NCBI GenBank assembly: GCA_037440925.1
Contig: JBBITF010000060.1
Location: forward strand, 1 to 18,548
Direction: 5' to 3'
Length of the DNA: 18,548 nucleotides
From: JAABUE01 sp037440925
GTDB lineage: Bacteria > Chloroflexota > Anaerolineae > Anaerolineales > Villigracilaceae
The translations under genes and the position numbers were made by a program. Below are positions 1 to 7,690 of the stretch, one piece after another (position 1 is the first letter of the stretch; the number at the start of each line of letters is the position of its first letter). The notes beneath the pieces were generated by a model, which saw nothing but the letters and a program-made list of their open reading frames with translations, had not been told where the DNA came from and ran no database searches.

Positions 1-21
1 ACATTTTCGCGTAAGTATTGG

Positions 22-228
22 CCCTCACCCTAACCCTCTCCCATAGGGAGAGGGGGCGTCCGTGCCGCCTCACGTGCATCCTGCTTAACCCTAACCCTCT
101 CCCATAGGGAGAGGGGACTGTGCCTGGAGACGAATTGCTTTTGCTGAAATTGACATTTTTCCTGCTTCACATCTCCTCTCTCCTATCGGGAGCCCCCTTC
201 GGGGATGATAAGGGGTCGGGGGTGAGGG
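22..228. repeat. Cluster of REP-like palindromic repeats
   Basis: Two identical 28-base direct copies lie at 28-55 and 89-116. Each folds into a perfect 9-bp hairpin (arms 34-42/46-54 and 95-103/107-115) with an ATA loop. A decayed, inverted third copy covers roughly 170-228. The nine bases at 22-30 (CCCTCACCC) are the exact reverse complement of 220-228, so the cluster is bounded by an inverted repeat. This resembles the short intergenic palindromes scattered through many genomes (REP/MITE-like). I see no coding sequence in 1-283. The hairpins lack a following T-run, so termination is not their obvious role. Confidence 0.75.
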
Positions 229-283
229 AGGTAGATAGTTACTAGTTACGTGAAGTTTGGGAGTCTGTGGTAATATCATCCCT

Positions 284-739
284 GTGACAGAAAACGTTAA
301 GGTCGTTGCTACCAACCGCAAAGCGGGCTTCGAATATTTCTTGCAAGAAAAATTTGAGGCGGGTCTGGCTCTGCAGGGCAGCGAGATCAAATCCATCCGC
401 GCCGGGCAGATGAGCCTGGCCGAGTCCTATGTTCAGATAGACGGGGAAGAGGCCTGGCTGCTCGAAGCGCACATTGCGCCCTACAAGCAGGCCAACCGCT
501 TCAATCACGAGCCGCGCCGCCCGCGCCGCCTGCTCCTGCACAAACGGCAGATTCGCCAGTTGTGGAACGCCGTCCGCCAGAAAGGGATGACGGTGGTGCC
601 GACGCGCGTCTATCTCAAAGACGGGCGCGCTAAGATTGAGATTGCTCTGGCGCGCGGCAAGAAGGTCTATGACAAGCGCGAGAGTATTGCCAAACGCGAC
701 CGGGAGCGTGACGCCGAACGCGAATTGAGAATCAGATAG
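284..739 (+). CDS. smpB: SsrA-binding protein SmpB
   Basis: SmpB binds tmRNA (SsrA) and delivers it to ribosomes stalled on broken mRNA, so the nascent peptide is tagged for degradation and the ribosome is freed. The protein has the family core: VVATNRKAGFEYFL near the N-terminus, FEAGLALQGSEIKSIRAG, then SLAESYVQI, and the basic C-terminal tail KKVYDKRESIAKRDRERD that enters the decoding centre. I chose the GTG at 284 (151 aa), which gives a normal-length SmpB starting TENVKVVATNRKAG. A TTG at 257 would add nine residues with no family resemblance. Neither start has a clear Shine-Dalgarno site. A TAATAT box at 271-276 would place transcription start almost on the GTG, so the mRNA may be leaderless. 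No ssrA gene is visible in the window. Confidence 0.95.
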   Translation: MTENVKVVATNRKAGFEYFLQEKFEAGLALQGSEIKSIRAGQMSLAESYVQIDGEEAWLLEAHIAPYKQANRFNHEPRRPRRLLLHKRQIRQLWNAVRQKGMTVVPTRVYLKDGRAKIEIALARGKKVYDKRESIAKRDRERDAERELRIR

Positions 740-771
740 CCAATAGGCGCTGAGAGAAAAGGTATGAAACG

Positions 772-1554
772 ATGATGCCCTCCACCATTGGCAGTATCAA
801 CCTCCTTCCAGAAGAGGAAAAACGCGCTATCTACAGCCGCGTCATTCCGCGCGAACTGTTGGAACGCTTCCATCTTCCAGATCCCGGTTCTACCCGCCTG
901 CAATCGCTGTTGAATTTCAAATTCGAGCCGGGCTCCAGCGATGTGGAAATGTCTTTGTTTCACGAACTGCGTTTTCCCGACCCGATTTTATATGGACATT
1001 TGGCCGACACGATGAACGGTCAAATCCATGTCTTGCTTTACATCCTGAACGATCCCGACTCGCCGCGCTTCGATGTGGATCGAATGCCAGATGGCAGCAA
1101 AACTCGTTTCGGCACATTACAGCGTAATTTTGAGGCCGAAGAAAAGGCCATGCAAGCCGGGCTAGCGCCGGGGCAAGTGCGCAGCGGATTGCGCCTGTTG
1201 CCGGCGGCGATTGCTTCGTTCGAAAAGTTCGTTCAAAGTTTAGGACACGAGCAATACTTTGTCGAGCCGCTTTATTATCATAATGCGGTGATCTTCGAGC
1301 GTTATGGCTTTGCTTACCAAATGGGCCGCCGCTGCATGGAGGCTATCCATGCAGGTTTTTCGGAAGGCGGAGCGCTGCTGCCCCTGCTAGATGGTTCGAC
1401 GCCTTTTCGCCGGCCGGAGGCAGCCAACAGCATTCGCCTGCGCTCGTGGGCCATTCATGACGGCGTGCTGGGCGAGCCGTTTACCGATGTGACCATGTAC
1501 AAACGGGTTGGCAAATCGGCCGGTGTGACAACTACACCCGATTGCGTTTGGTAA
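772..1554 (+). CDS. Conserved protein of unknown function, possibly GNAT-like
   Basis: A 260-residue soluble protein with no signal peptide or membrane segment, and not one I can name. It begins 32 bases after smpB and ends 30 bases before the glycosidase gene, in the same direction, so it may share a transcript. Two adjacent ATGs (772 and 775) are possible starts. Residues 160-181 (a tyrosine- and histidine-rich stretch followed by NAVIFERYGF) resemble the C-terminal part of GNAT acyltransferases, where an asparagine is followed by a Y-x-x-x-GF-type segment. The rest shows no motif I recognise. Residues 204-222 and 226-245 are rich in conserved-looking Trp, His, Arg and Asp. The acyltransferase idea is a weak inference from that one segment. 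Confidence 0.8.
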   Translation: MMPSTIGSINLLPEEEKRAIYSRVIPRELLERFHLPDPGSTRLQSLLNFKFEPGSSDVEMSLFHELRFPDPILYGHLADTMNGQIHVLLYILNDPDSPRFDVDRMPDGSKTRFGTLQRNFEAEEKAMQAGLAPGQVRSGLRLLPAAIASFEKFVQSLGHEQYFVEPLYYHNAVIFERYGFAYQMGRRCMEAIHAGFSEGGALLPLLDGSTPFRRPEAANSIRLRSWAIHDGVLGEPFTDVTMYKRVGKSAGVTTTPDCVW

Positions 1555-1584
1555 TTTGAAAGCGAAAATTTAGGAGCAAAAACC

Positions 1585-2907
1585 ATGCCGCAAGCAACGT
1601 ATCATTTCCCGCGCGGATTCTTGTGGGGTACGGCTACAGCCGCGCATCAAGTGGAAGGGAACAACACCAACAACCAATGGTGGAAATGGGAACAAGAAGG
1701 TCATACCAACGGCAAGTCAGGGTTGGCCTGTGATTGGTGGGGCGGACGCTGGCGCGAAGATTTCGACCGCGCCGCAGAGGGCGGCCAAAATGCGCATCGC
1801 CTGTCCGTAGAATGGAGCCGCATTCAGCCTGCGCCCGACCGCTGGGATGAAGATGCCCTTGACCGTTACCGCATGATGCTGCGCGGGTTGAAAGAACGCG
1901 GCCTGACCCCCATGGTCACCCTGCATCATTTTTCTGATCCCCTTTGGCTGTATGAAAAATGCGCCTGGGAAATTGAAGAAAGCGTGCTGTGGTTCGAAAA
2001 ATATGTCCGCAAAACGGTGGAGGCGCTCAAAGATTATTGTTCATTGTGGTGTACCATCAACGAGCCGAACATTTACGCTCTCAGCGGCTACGTGACAGGC
2101 GATTTCCCCGCTTGCAATAAAGGCTTGCCCAATGCCATTAAAGTGATGGCCAATATGCTGCGCGGTCATGCCGCTGCTTATCGCGCTATTCACGCCCTCC
2201 AGCCAGAAGCGCGCGTAGGCTATGCCTGGCATTATCGCCCGCAAGTGGCGCGCAGTTGGTCGCCGCTCGACCATTGGGTGCGCAAGATTCGTTATGACGC
2301 TATCAACATGGCTTTCCCCAGCGGCATCTCTACCGGCGTGATGAAAATACCCACTGCAAAAATCAATATTCCAGAAGCCAGAGGCACCCAAGACTATTTT
2401 GGGTTAAATTACTACTCTGTGGATACGGTCTGGTTCAATCTGCGCAAGAAAAACGAGCTCTTCACAGATAGCGGCTATCCTGCCGATGCGGATATGAGCC
2501 CCACGCACTTCATTGCCAACATTCCAAGCGGTCTCTTCGACAGTCTGCAATGGGTGGTCAACACGTATCCCGACTTGCCTATCCTGATCACCGAAAATGG
2601 CGTGGAAGACGCCGGCGACCAGATGCGCCCGCGTTATATTGCGCAGCACATCCACCAGATGTGGCGCGCGGTTAATTTCAACTGGCCCATCAAAGGCTAT
2701 TTCCACTGGTCGCTGGTGGACAATTTTGAATGGGAGCGCGGCTGGACGCAGCGCTTTGGCCTGTGGGCGCTGGACGTGGAAACCCAGAAGCGCACCAAAC
2801 GCCCCTCCGCCGACTTGTACGCCGAGATTTGCAAAGAGAATGGCCTGTCTTCGGACATGGTGCAAAAATATTGCCCCGAAGCGCTGGATACTCTCTTCCC
2901 TGTCTAG
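1585..2907 (+). CDS. Glycoside hydrolase family 1 beta-glycosidase
   Basis: A 440-residue GH1 enzyme, cytoplasmic since no signal peptide is seen. It would hydrolyse beta-linked disaccharides or short oligosaccharides by the retaining mechanism. The N-terminal GH1 signature FPRGFLWGTATAAHQVEG is followed by RLSVEWSRIQP and LHHFSDP. The acid/base glutamate is E160 in TINEPN and the nucleophile is E337 in ITENG. WSLVDNFEWERGWTQRFGL near residues 379-397 supplies the sugar-binding Glu-Trp pair. Length is close to the usual 440-480. An AGGAG ribosome site at about 1572-1576 supports the ATG at 1585. Exact specificity (glucose, galactose, 6-phospho-sugar) cannot be read off. No sugar transporter or regulator gene lies beside it. 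Confidence 0.93.
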   Translation: MPQATYHFPRGFLWGTATAAHQVEGNNTNNQWWKWEQEGHTNGKSGLACDWWGGRWREDFDRAAEGGQNAHRLSVEWSRIQPAPDRWDEDALDRYRMMLRGLKERGLTPMVTLHHFSDPLWLYEKCAWEIEESVLWFEKYVRKTVEALKDYCSLWCTINEPNIYALSGYVTGDFPACNKGLPNAIKVMANMLRGHAAAYRAIHALQPEARVGYAWHYRPQVARSWSPLDHWVRKIRYDAINMAFPSGISTGVMKIPTAKINIPEARGTQDYFGLNYYSVDTVWFNLRKKNELFTDSGYPADADMSPTHFIANIPSGLFDSLQWVVNTYPDLPILITENGVEDAGDQMRPRYIAQHIHQMWRAVNFNWPIKGYFHWSLVDNFEWERGWTQRFGLWALDVETQKRTKRPSADLYAEICKENGLSSDMVQKYCPEALDTLFPV

Positions 2908-2936
2908 GCGCTTACGCGCTGAGAATCATTCGCCAC

Positions 2937-3344
2937 ATGCCTGAAACCCCTTCCTTTCGCCCGTTCCTCCTGCCTACCCTGGTTTTTCTGCTGGGCGGCT
3001 GGGGGGGCATTGCGGCGTTGGTGCTTTACACCGAGCCGCTGGTCTGGCCGCGCTGGGCGCTCTTTGCGCTGCTTTTTGTGGCCCTCACCGGCGCCGCCTT
3101 GCCGGTAATCTATTTTTTCCACTTGCGTTTCCCTGCCAATCCGCCGGCCGCGCCGCGCGTCATTCTGCGGCAGGCGCAATGGGTGGGCGTCTATGGCCTG
3201 CTTCTGCTCTGGCTGCGCTGGGGCAACCTGCTTTCCCTGTGGCTCACGCTGGGGCTGGCCGGCGGCCTGCTGGCCGTTGAATGGCTCATCCGCTTGCGTG
3301 AACGTTCCCTTTGGAAACCACCCGCCGATGACCAGTCTCCGTGA
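2937..3344 (+). CDS. Small four-span membrane protein, unknown function
   Basis: A 135-residue hydrophobic protein with four likely membrane helices (about residues 9-31, 37-61, 78-92 and 98-118) and a short charged C-terminal tail. I chose the ATG at 2937 (MPETPSFRPF), 29 bases after the glycosidase stop. An upstream in-frame start would run back inside the glycosidase gene. Its 3' end overlaps the selA start by 17 bases, which implies translational coupling and puts it in the selA transcript. I do not recognise the family. Trp and Leu are abundant and there are no obvious catalytic residues. Confidence 0.75.
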   Translation: MPETPSFRPFLLPTLVFLLGGWGGIAALVLYTEPLVWPRWALFALLFVALTGAALPVIYFFHLRFPANPPAAPRVILRQAQWVGVYGLLLLWLRWGNLLSLWLTLGLAGGLLAVEWLIRLRERSLWKPPADDQSP

Positions 3345-4680
3345 CCTTCCATCGGTTGAATCCCTCCTGCAATCTTCCGCGGACTTGATTCGCGTTTACG
3401 GACGCCCGTTGACGCTGGACGCGCTGCGCGTCACGCTGGATGACATCCGCGCCCGCTTCAAACGCGACCCCGGGCCTGCCCTGCCCTCCCCAGCCGACAT
3501 TCTGGCCCAGGCCGAGTCCCGACTGTCCGCCTGGACGCAGCCCACCCTCGTCCCGGTCATCAACGCTTCGGGCGTGATCCTGCACACCAACCTGGGGCGC
3601 GCCCCGCTCTCGAAGGCGACTATTGCCGCCATGCAGGCTGTCTCGCAGGGCTATTCCAACCTGGAATATGACCTGGACACGGGTAAGCGCGGCTCGCGTC
3701 TGCTCCACGCCGAAGCCCTCCTGCAAAGATTGACCGGCGCCGAGGCGGCTGTAGTGGTCAACAACAACGCCTCGGCGGTCATGCTGGCGCTGGCGGCGTT
3801 GGCGAAGGGCAGGCGTGTGGTCATCGCTCGCTCGCAACTGGTGGAGATTGGCGGCGGCTTCCGCGTGCCAGACGTGATGAAACAATCGGGCGCAAAGTTG
3901 GTGGAAGTCGGCACGACCAACCGTGTACACTTGCGCGACTATGAAGAGGCCCTGCTCGAACCGACCGGCGTGGTCATGCGTGCGCACCGCTCCAATTTCA
4001 AGATCATCGGTTTTACCGAGGAACCGGACCTGAAAGACATCGTGGATGCGGCGCGCAAGGCCGGCGTGGTCGTGGTGGACGATCTCGGCTCTGGTTCTTT
4101 CCTCGATACGTCGAAATATGGCCTGGCGCACGAACCGACCGTGCAGGAGTCGCTGGCGGCCGGCGTGGACGTGGCCTGCTTTTCGGGCGATAAGTTGTTG
4201 GGCGGGCCGCAGGCCGGCATCATTGTCGGCCGGGCGGATTTGCTTGCTAGGATCAAGAAGCACCCGCTGGCGCGCGCCGTCCGCGCGGACAAGGTGGCGC
4301 TGGCCGGCGTCACTGCCACGCTGCTGCATTACCTCAAGGACGAGGCCGAGCGCGAAATCCCCATCTGGCAGATGATCTCGATGGAACGGGAGCAGGTCAG
4401 GGCGCGGGCAGAGGCGTGGAGAAAGTCGCTGGGGCGTGGGGAGGTGGTCGAGTCCGAGTCCACTGTCGGCGGAGGCAGCCTGCCGGGTGAGTCCATGAAA
4501 ACCTGGGCGCTGGCGCTGGAGGTCAAGTCGCCGGACAAGTTCCTGGCCGCGCTGCGCGCCTCCCACCCGCCTGTCATCGCCCGCACCGAAAATGACCGCG
4601 TCTTGCTCGACCCGCGCACAGTGCTGCCGGAGCAGGAGGAAACTCTGCTCACTATTCTCTACTCTCTGTTTACGGAGTGA
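3328..4680 (+). CDS. selA: L-seryl-tRNA(Sec) selenium transferase SelA
   Basis: SelA is a PLP enzyme that converts seryl-tRNA(Sec) to selenocysteinyl-tRNA(Sec) using selenophosphate. The 450-residue protein has the N-terminal SLRDLPSVESLL segment typical of SelA, then PVINASGVILHTNLGRAPLS, and the PLP-lysine motif FSGDKLLGGPQAG with K289 as the Schiff-base lysine. The N-terminal SelA domain separates it from SelA-like D-glucosaminate-phosphate lyases. The ATG at 3328 lies inside the upstream membrane-protein gene; the open frame extends further upstream only through that gene. It implies that the organism makes selenoproteins. selB, selC and selD are not in this window. Confidence 0.95.
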   Translation: MTSLRDLPSVESLLQSSADLIRVYGRPLTLDALRVTLDDIRARFKRDPGPALPSPADILAQAESRLSAWTQPTLVPVINASGVILHTNLGRAPLSKATIAAMQAVSQGYSNLEYDLDTGKRGSRLLHAEALLQRLTGAEAAVVVNNNASAVMLALAALAKGRRVVIARSQLVEIGGGFRVPDVMKQSGAKLVEVGTTNRVHLRDYEEALLEPTGVVMRAHRSNFKIIGFTEEPDLKDIVDAARKAGVVVVDDLGSGSFLDTSKYGLAHEPTVQESLAAGVDVACFSGDKLLGGPQAGIIVGRADLLARIKKHPLARAVRADKVALAGVTATLLHYLKDEAEREIPIWQMISMEREQVRARAEAWRKSLGRGEVVESESTVGGGSLPGESMKTWALALEVKSPDKFLAALRASHPPVIARTENDRVLLDPRTVLPEQEETLLTILYSLFTE

Positions 4681-4682
4681 TC

Positions 4683-5930
4683 ATGAAATCTGACATTGAC
4701 GCCTTGATGCAAGAAAAGAACCTGGACGCCATCCTGGTGCTTGGCGATGCCGAAAACAACCCGCCCATGTATTACCTGACCGGCGGCGGGCATGTAACCA
4801 ACGCTACGTTGATCAAAAAACGGGGCGAAAAAGCCGTGTTGTATTGCAATGACATGGAACGCGACGAGGCTGCCAGGAGCGGGTTGGAAGTGCGTTTGTA
4901 CAGCGAATATCCCTGGCAGGCATTGACCCAGGAAGCCGGCGGAGATGGAACATTGGCTCTGGCTTTGCGGTTGCAGCGTATGTTTCGGACATTGAATGTT
5001 CAGGGGCGCATAGGGCTGTATGGGCATACAAATATCAGCGCGCTGCCGGCCTTGTTGACTCATTTTAAGAACCTCGAGGCGGGCATCCAATTTGTGGGCG
5101 AAATGCCAGAAACGTCGTTGTTCTATCAGGCCATGCAGACCAAATCGGAGCAGGAAGTGGCGCGTATACGCGAAATGGGAAAGCGTACAACCGAGGTTGT
5201 CCGCCTGGTTGCGGAATACCTGACCTCGCGCACTGTCCGCGCCGATGAGGTACTGCAGCGCGAGGATGGCGCGCCGTTGACGATTGGGGATGTCAAACGG
5301 AAAATCAACCTTTGGTTGGCCGAACGGGATGCGGTCCCATCCGAAGGCTATATTTTTGCTATCGGCCGGGATGCAGGCGTGCCGCATTCTCAGGGCAACC
5401 CCGATGATGTTTTGCGTTTGGGGCAGACCATCGTCTTTGACATTTATCCGCAAGAACGGGGCGGCGGCTATTTTTACGATTTCACCCGTACTTGGAGCCT
5501 GGGCTACGCTTCGCCCGAAGCGCAGGCTTTATATGACCAGGTCGCCGAAATCTATCGTAAAGTGATCGGGAGCATGGAGGTGAACGCTTCCTTCAAAGCG
5601 TATCACCGCATGACCTGTGAGTATTTCGAGGCTCGGGGACACAAATCGCCCTTGAACACCAATGCTCCGCATGACGGCTACGTTCACAGCCTGGGGCATG
5701 GGGTGGGGTTGAACATCCACGAATGCCCGTTCAGCGGCTTTCAAGTGGACGGAGAACAGCGCTTGAGGGCCGGGGCCGTCATCGCTGTTGAGCCGGGCCT
5801 GTACTATCCAGAGAGGGGCATGGGCGTGCGTATCGAAGATACCTATTGGGTGCGCCCTGATGGAAGGCTGGAAGTCCTGGCTGAGTATCCGTATGATTTT
5901 GTGTTGGAAATGCAGAAATGGAACAGATAA
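4683..5930 (+). CDS. M24 family metallopeptidase (Xaa-Pro dipeptidase-like)
   Basis: A 415-residue protein with an N-terminal creatinase-like domain (about residues 1-160) and a C-terminal pita-bread peptidase domain. All five metal ligands of the M24 family are in place: D253 and D266 (VFDIYPQ and FYDFTRTW), H339 (SLGHGVGL), E370 (AVEPGLYY) and E385 (RIEDTYW). It probably cleaves X-Pro dipeptides or oligopeptides in the cytoplasm, but family members also include creatinase-type enzymes, so the substrate is uncertain. The ATG at 4683 is preferred because GGAG at 4674-4677, inside the end of selA, sits 5 bases upstream. A GTG at 4677 overlapping the selA stop is the alternative. Its end overlaps tsaD by 13 bases. 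Confidence 0.9.
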   Translation: MKSDIDALMQEKNLDAILVLGDAENNPPMYYLTGGGHVTNATLIKKRGEKAVLYCNDMERDEAARSGLEVRLYSEYPWQALTQEAGGDGTLALALRLQRMFRTLNVQGRIGLYGHTNISALPALLTHFKNLEAGIQFVGEMPETSLFYQAMQTKSEQEVARIREMGKRTTEVVRLVAEYLTSRTVRADEVLQREDGAPLTIGDVKRKINLWLAERDAVPSEGYIFAIGRDAGVPHSQGNPDDVLRLGQTIVFDIYPQERGGGYFYDFTRTWSLGYASPEAQALYDQVAEIYRKVIGSMEVNASFKAYHRMTCEYFEARGHKSPLNTNAPHDGYVHSLGHGVGLNIHECPFSGFQVDGEQRLRAGAVIAVEPGLYYPERGMGVRIEDTYWVRPDGRLEVLAEYPYDFVLEMQKWNR

Positions 5931-6949
5931 ATCCTGCCCGCATCCTCGCCATCGAAACCTCCTGCGACGAGACCGCCTGTGCCATCGTCGAAAACGGACG
6001 CGCGCTGCTGGCCTCCACGGTGGCCTCGCAGATGGAAATCCACGCCCGCTTCGGCGGCGTCTTCCCTGAAGTGGCCTCGCGTCAGCACATTTTGGCGATT
6101 ATGCCCGTCATCGAGCAGACGCTGGCGCAGGCGCACCTCAGCCTGGCCGAAGTGGACGCCATTGCGGTCACACGCGGACCAGGGTTGGCTGGCTCGCTGG
6201 TGGTGGGCGTCAACGCCGCCAAGGGATTGGCGCTGGGACTGGGGCTGCCTCTTGTGGGCGTCAACCACCTCGAGGGGCATCTCTATTCGGCCTGGATATA
6301 TCACGCTGGAGAAACGCCGCCTGCCGAACCGCAGTTCCCACTGTTGGCGCTGCTGGTCTCCGGTGGGCATACCGAACTGATCCTGATGAGCAGCCATCTC
6401 GCATACAAACGCCTGGGCGCCACCCAAGACGACGCGGCCGGTGAAGCCTTCGACAAGGTAGCGCGCACTCTGGGGCTGGGCTATCCCGGCGGTCCGGCCA
6501 TCCAGCGTGCAGCCGAGGGCGGCGACCCTCATCGTTTCAACTTCCCGCGCGCCCGCCTGGATGCCCCCTGGGATTTCTCCTTTAGCGGTTTGAAGACGGC
6601 TGTGTTGCGTGAAGTGCGCACCCTGGAAAAGAAGAGCAACTTCCTGCCGGTCGAAGACCTGGCAGCCTCCTTCCAGGCGGCAGTGGTAGATGCCTTGTTT
6701 ACCAAGACGATGCAGGCAGCGCGGGCGTTCGACGCGCGTGAGGTCTTGGTGGCGGGCGGGGTATCGGCCAACCGCGCCTTGCGCCAGGCCTTCCTGGAGC
6801 AGTCGGAATTCAAAGTCCACATCCCCTCTATCTCGCTTTGCACCGACAACGCTGCCATGATCGCCGCAGCCGGATACTATCGTTTTGCGCTTGGGCATAC
6901 CTCGCCGCTGGACATGGACGTGCAGGCTACCTGGCCGTTGTCCCATTAA
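5918..6949 (+). CDS. tsaD: tRNA t6A threonylcarbamoyltransferase TsaD
   Basis: TsaD transfers the threonylcarbamoyl group from threonylcarbamoyl-AMP to A37 of ANN-decoding tRNAs, working with TsaB and TsaE in bacteria. The 343-residue protein carries the ASKHA-fold start ILAIETSCDETACAIV, FGGVFPEVASRQH, RGPGLAGSLVVG, and the metal-binding HLEGH pair H117/H121. The third ligand is D310 in CTDNAAMIAAAG. Length is normal. It overlaps the peptidase gene by 13 bases, so both are probably on one mRNA starting at or before the membrane protein. tsaC, encoding the enzyme that makes its substrate, faces it on the other strand; tsaB and tsaE are absent from the window. Confidence 0.97.
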   Translation: MEQINPARILAIETSCDETACAIVENGRALLASTVASQMEIHARFGGVFPEVASRQHILAIMPVIEQTLAQAHLSLAEVDAIAVTRGPGLAGSLVVGVNAAKGLALGLGLPLVGVNHLEGHLYSAWIYHAGETPPAEPQFPLLALLVSGGHTELILMSSHLAYKRLGATQDDAAGEAFDKVARTLGLGYPGGPAIQRAAEGGDPHRFNFPRARLDAPWDFSFSGLKTAVLREVRTLEKKSNFLPVEDLAASFQAAVVDALFTKTMQAARAFDAREVLVAGGVSANRALRQAFLEQSEFKVHIPSISLCTDNAAMIAAAGYYRFALGHTSPLDMDVQATWPLSH

Positions 6950-6954
6950 AACCC

Positions 6955-6992
6955 AAACCCCGATCAGGACCGGCCCTGTCCCTACGGGGTTT
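6955..6992. terminator. Hairpin between convergent tsaD and tsaC
   Basis: AAACCCCG (6955-6962) pairs perfectly with CGGGGTTT (6985-6992). An inner GGAC/GTCC stem (6967-6970/6978-6981) can form inside. Reading the - strand, the hairpin is followed by a T-rich stretch (GGGTTTTAATG), which fits a terminator for tsaC. On the + strand the T-run is only the stem's own TTT, so it would be weaker for tsaD. The remaining 79 bases to the tsaC stop hold nothing I recognise. Confidence 0.55.
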
Positions 6993-7071
6993 GCAAGGGG
7001 AGAATGCGCCCTTATTATGCGCCGATTACGTTAGAAGAACCTGAACGAAACTTAAGAAAAGGATAAGAGTT

Positions 7072-7689
7072 TCAAGCCAATACGAAAGCGATCTCTTCCC
7101 AGAAGATGGGTCCGGCGCGCAGGATGACCGGTTCTGGTCCCAGGCAATCTACCACCGTAGAGGACAGGCCGCCGGGCGTTTCGCCTCCATCCAGGACGAG
7201 GGGGATGCGTCCGTTTAATTGTTGCATCACCTCCTCGGCCGTAGTTGGGCTGGGCTGTCCGCTGCGATTGGCCGATGTAACCGCCATGGGGCCGGCCGCT
7301 TTCAGCAGGGCGCGCGCTATGGGATGATCGGGAATGCGCACGCCGACCGTAGGGGCAGTGGAAACAATTTCAGGCAAGGCAGGGTTTTTTGGCACGACCA
7401 GCGTCAAGGGGCCGGGCCAGAAGCGGGCCGCTAGTTTTGCAGCCATAGGAGGCAGGCTGATTGCCACCTTGTTTAGGTCGTGCAGGTCGCCAATCAAAAT
7501 AGGGATGGCTTTTTCGGCGGGGCGATCTTTGATTGCGTAGATGCTTTCGATGGCTTGTGTGTCGAAGGCCAGTGCGCCCAGACCATAGACAGTGTCGGTA
7601 GGAAAGGCTACGACCATGCCGTTTTGCAATACCGACAGGGCGCGGCTCAATGCTTCGGGATGATGGACAGATAGGCGCTCGGTTTGCAT
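7072..7689 (-). CDS. tsaC: Threonylcarbamoyl-AMP synthase TsaC (YrdC/Sua5 family)
   Basis: Makes threonylcarbamoyl-AMP from threonine, bicarbonate and ATP, the first step of t6A37 tRNA modification. The 205-residue protein has the YrdC fold signatures: FPTDTVYGLG (29-38), the K-x-R motif K54/R56 in AIKDRPAEKAIP, WPGPLTLVVP (91-100), and the S-x-N motif S139/N141 in VTSANRSG. It is the short form without a Sua5 C-terminal domain. It starts one base after the stop of the HD-GYP gene (TAA C ATG), and its ribosome site (GAGAAGGGG) lies inside that gene, so the two are translationally coupled. It is the last gene of the leftward run. Confidence 0.96.
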   Translation of the reverse strand: MQTERLSVHHPEALSRALSVLQNGMVVAFPTDTVYGLGALAFDTQAIESIYAIKDRPAEKAIPILIGDLHDLNKVAISLPPMAAKLAARFWPGPLTLVVPKNPALPEIVSTAPTVGVRIPDHPIARALLKAAGPMAVTSANRSGQPSPTTAEEVMQQLNGRIPLVLDGGETPGGLSSTVVDCLGPEPVILRAGPIFWEEIAFVLA

Positions 7690-7690
7690 G

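Noticed and set aside
28..116. The two identical 28-base repeats as a CRISPR array
   Set aside because: There are only two copies, each almost entirely a hairpin, a decayed inverted third copy, and no cas gene.
1..283. tmRNA (ssrA) gene upstream of smpB
   Set aside because: No tRNA-like acceptor ends or tag-peptide frame can be seen; the region is hairpin repeats.
3286..4566. A 426-codon open frame on the - strand opposite selA
   Set aside because: The + strand has an unmistakable SelA with its PLP lysine. The antisense product is rich in Arg, His and Gln with no motif, as expected from the mirror of a GC-rich gene.
4659..5453. A 264-codon open frame on the - strand opposite the M24 peptidase
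   Set aside because: The + strand peptidase has all five metal ligands; the antisense product has no recognisable motif.
5843..6946. A 367-codon open frame on the - strand opposite tsaD
   Set aside because: It mirrors tsaD almost end to end, has no family signature, and has no neighbour or ribosome site supporting it.
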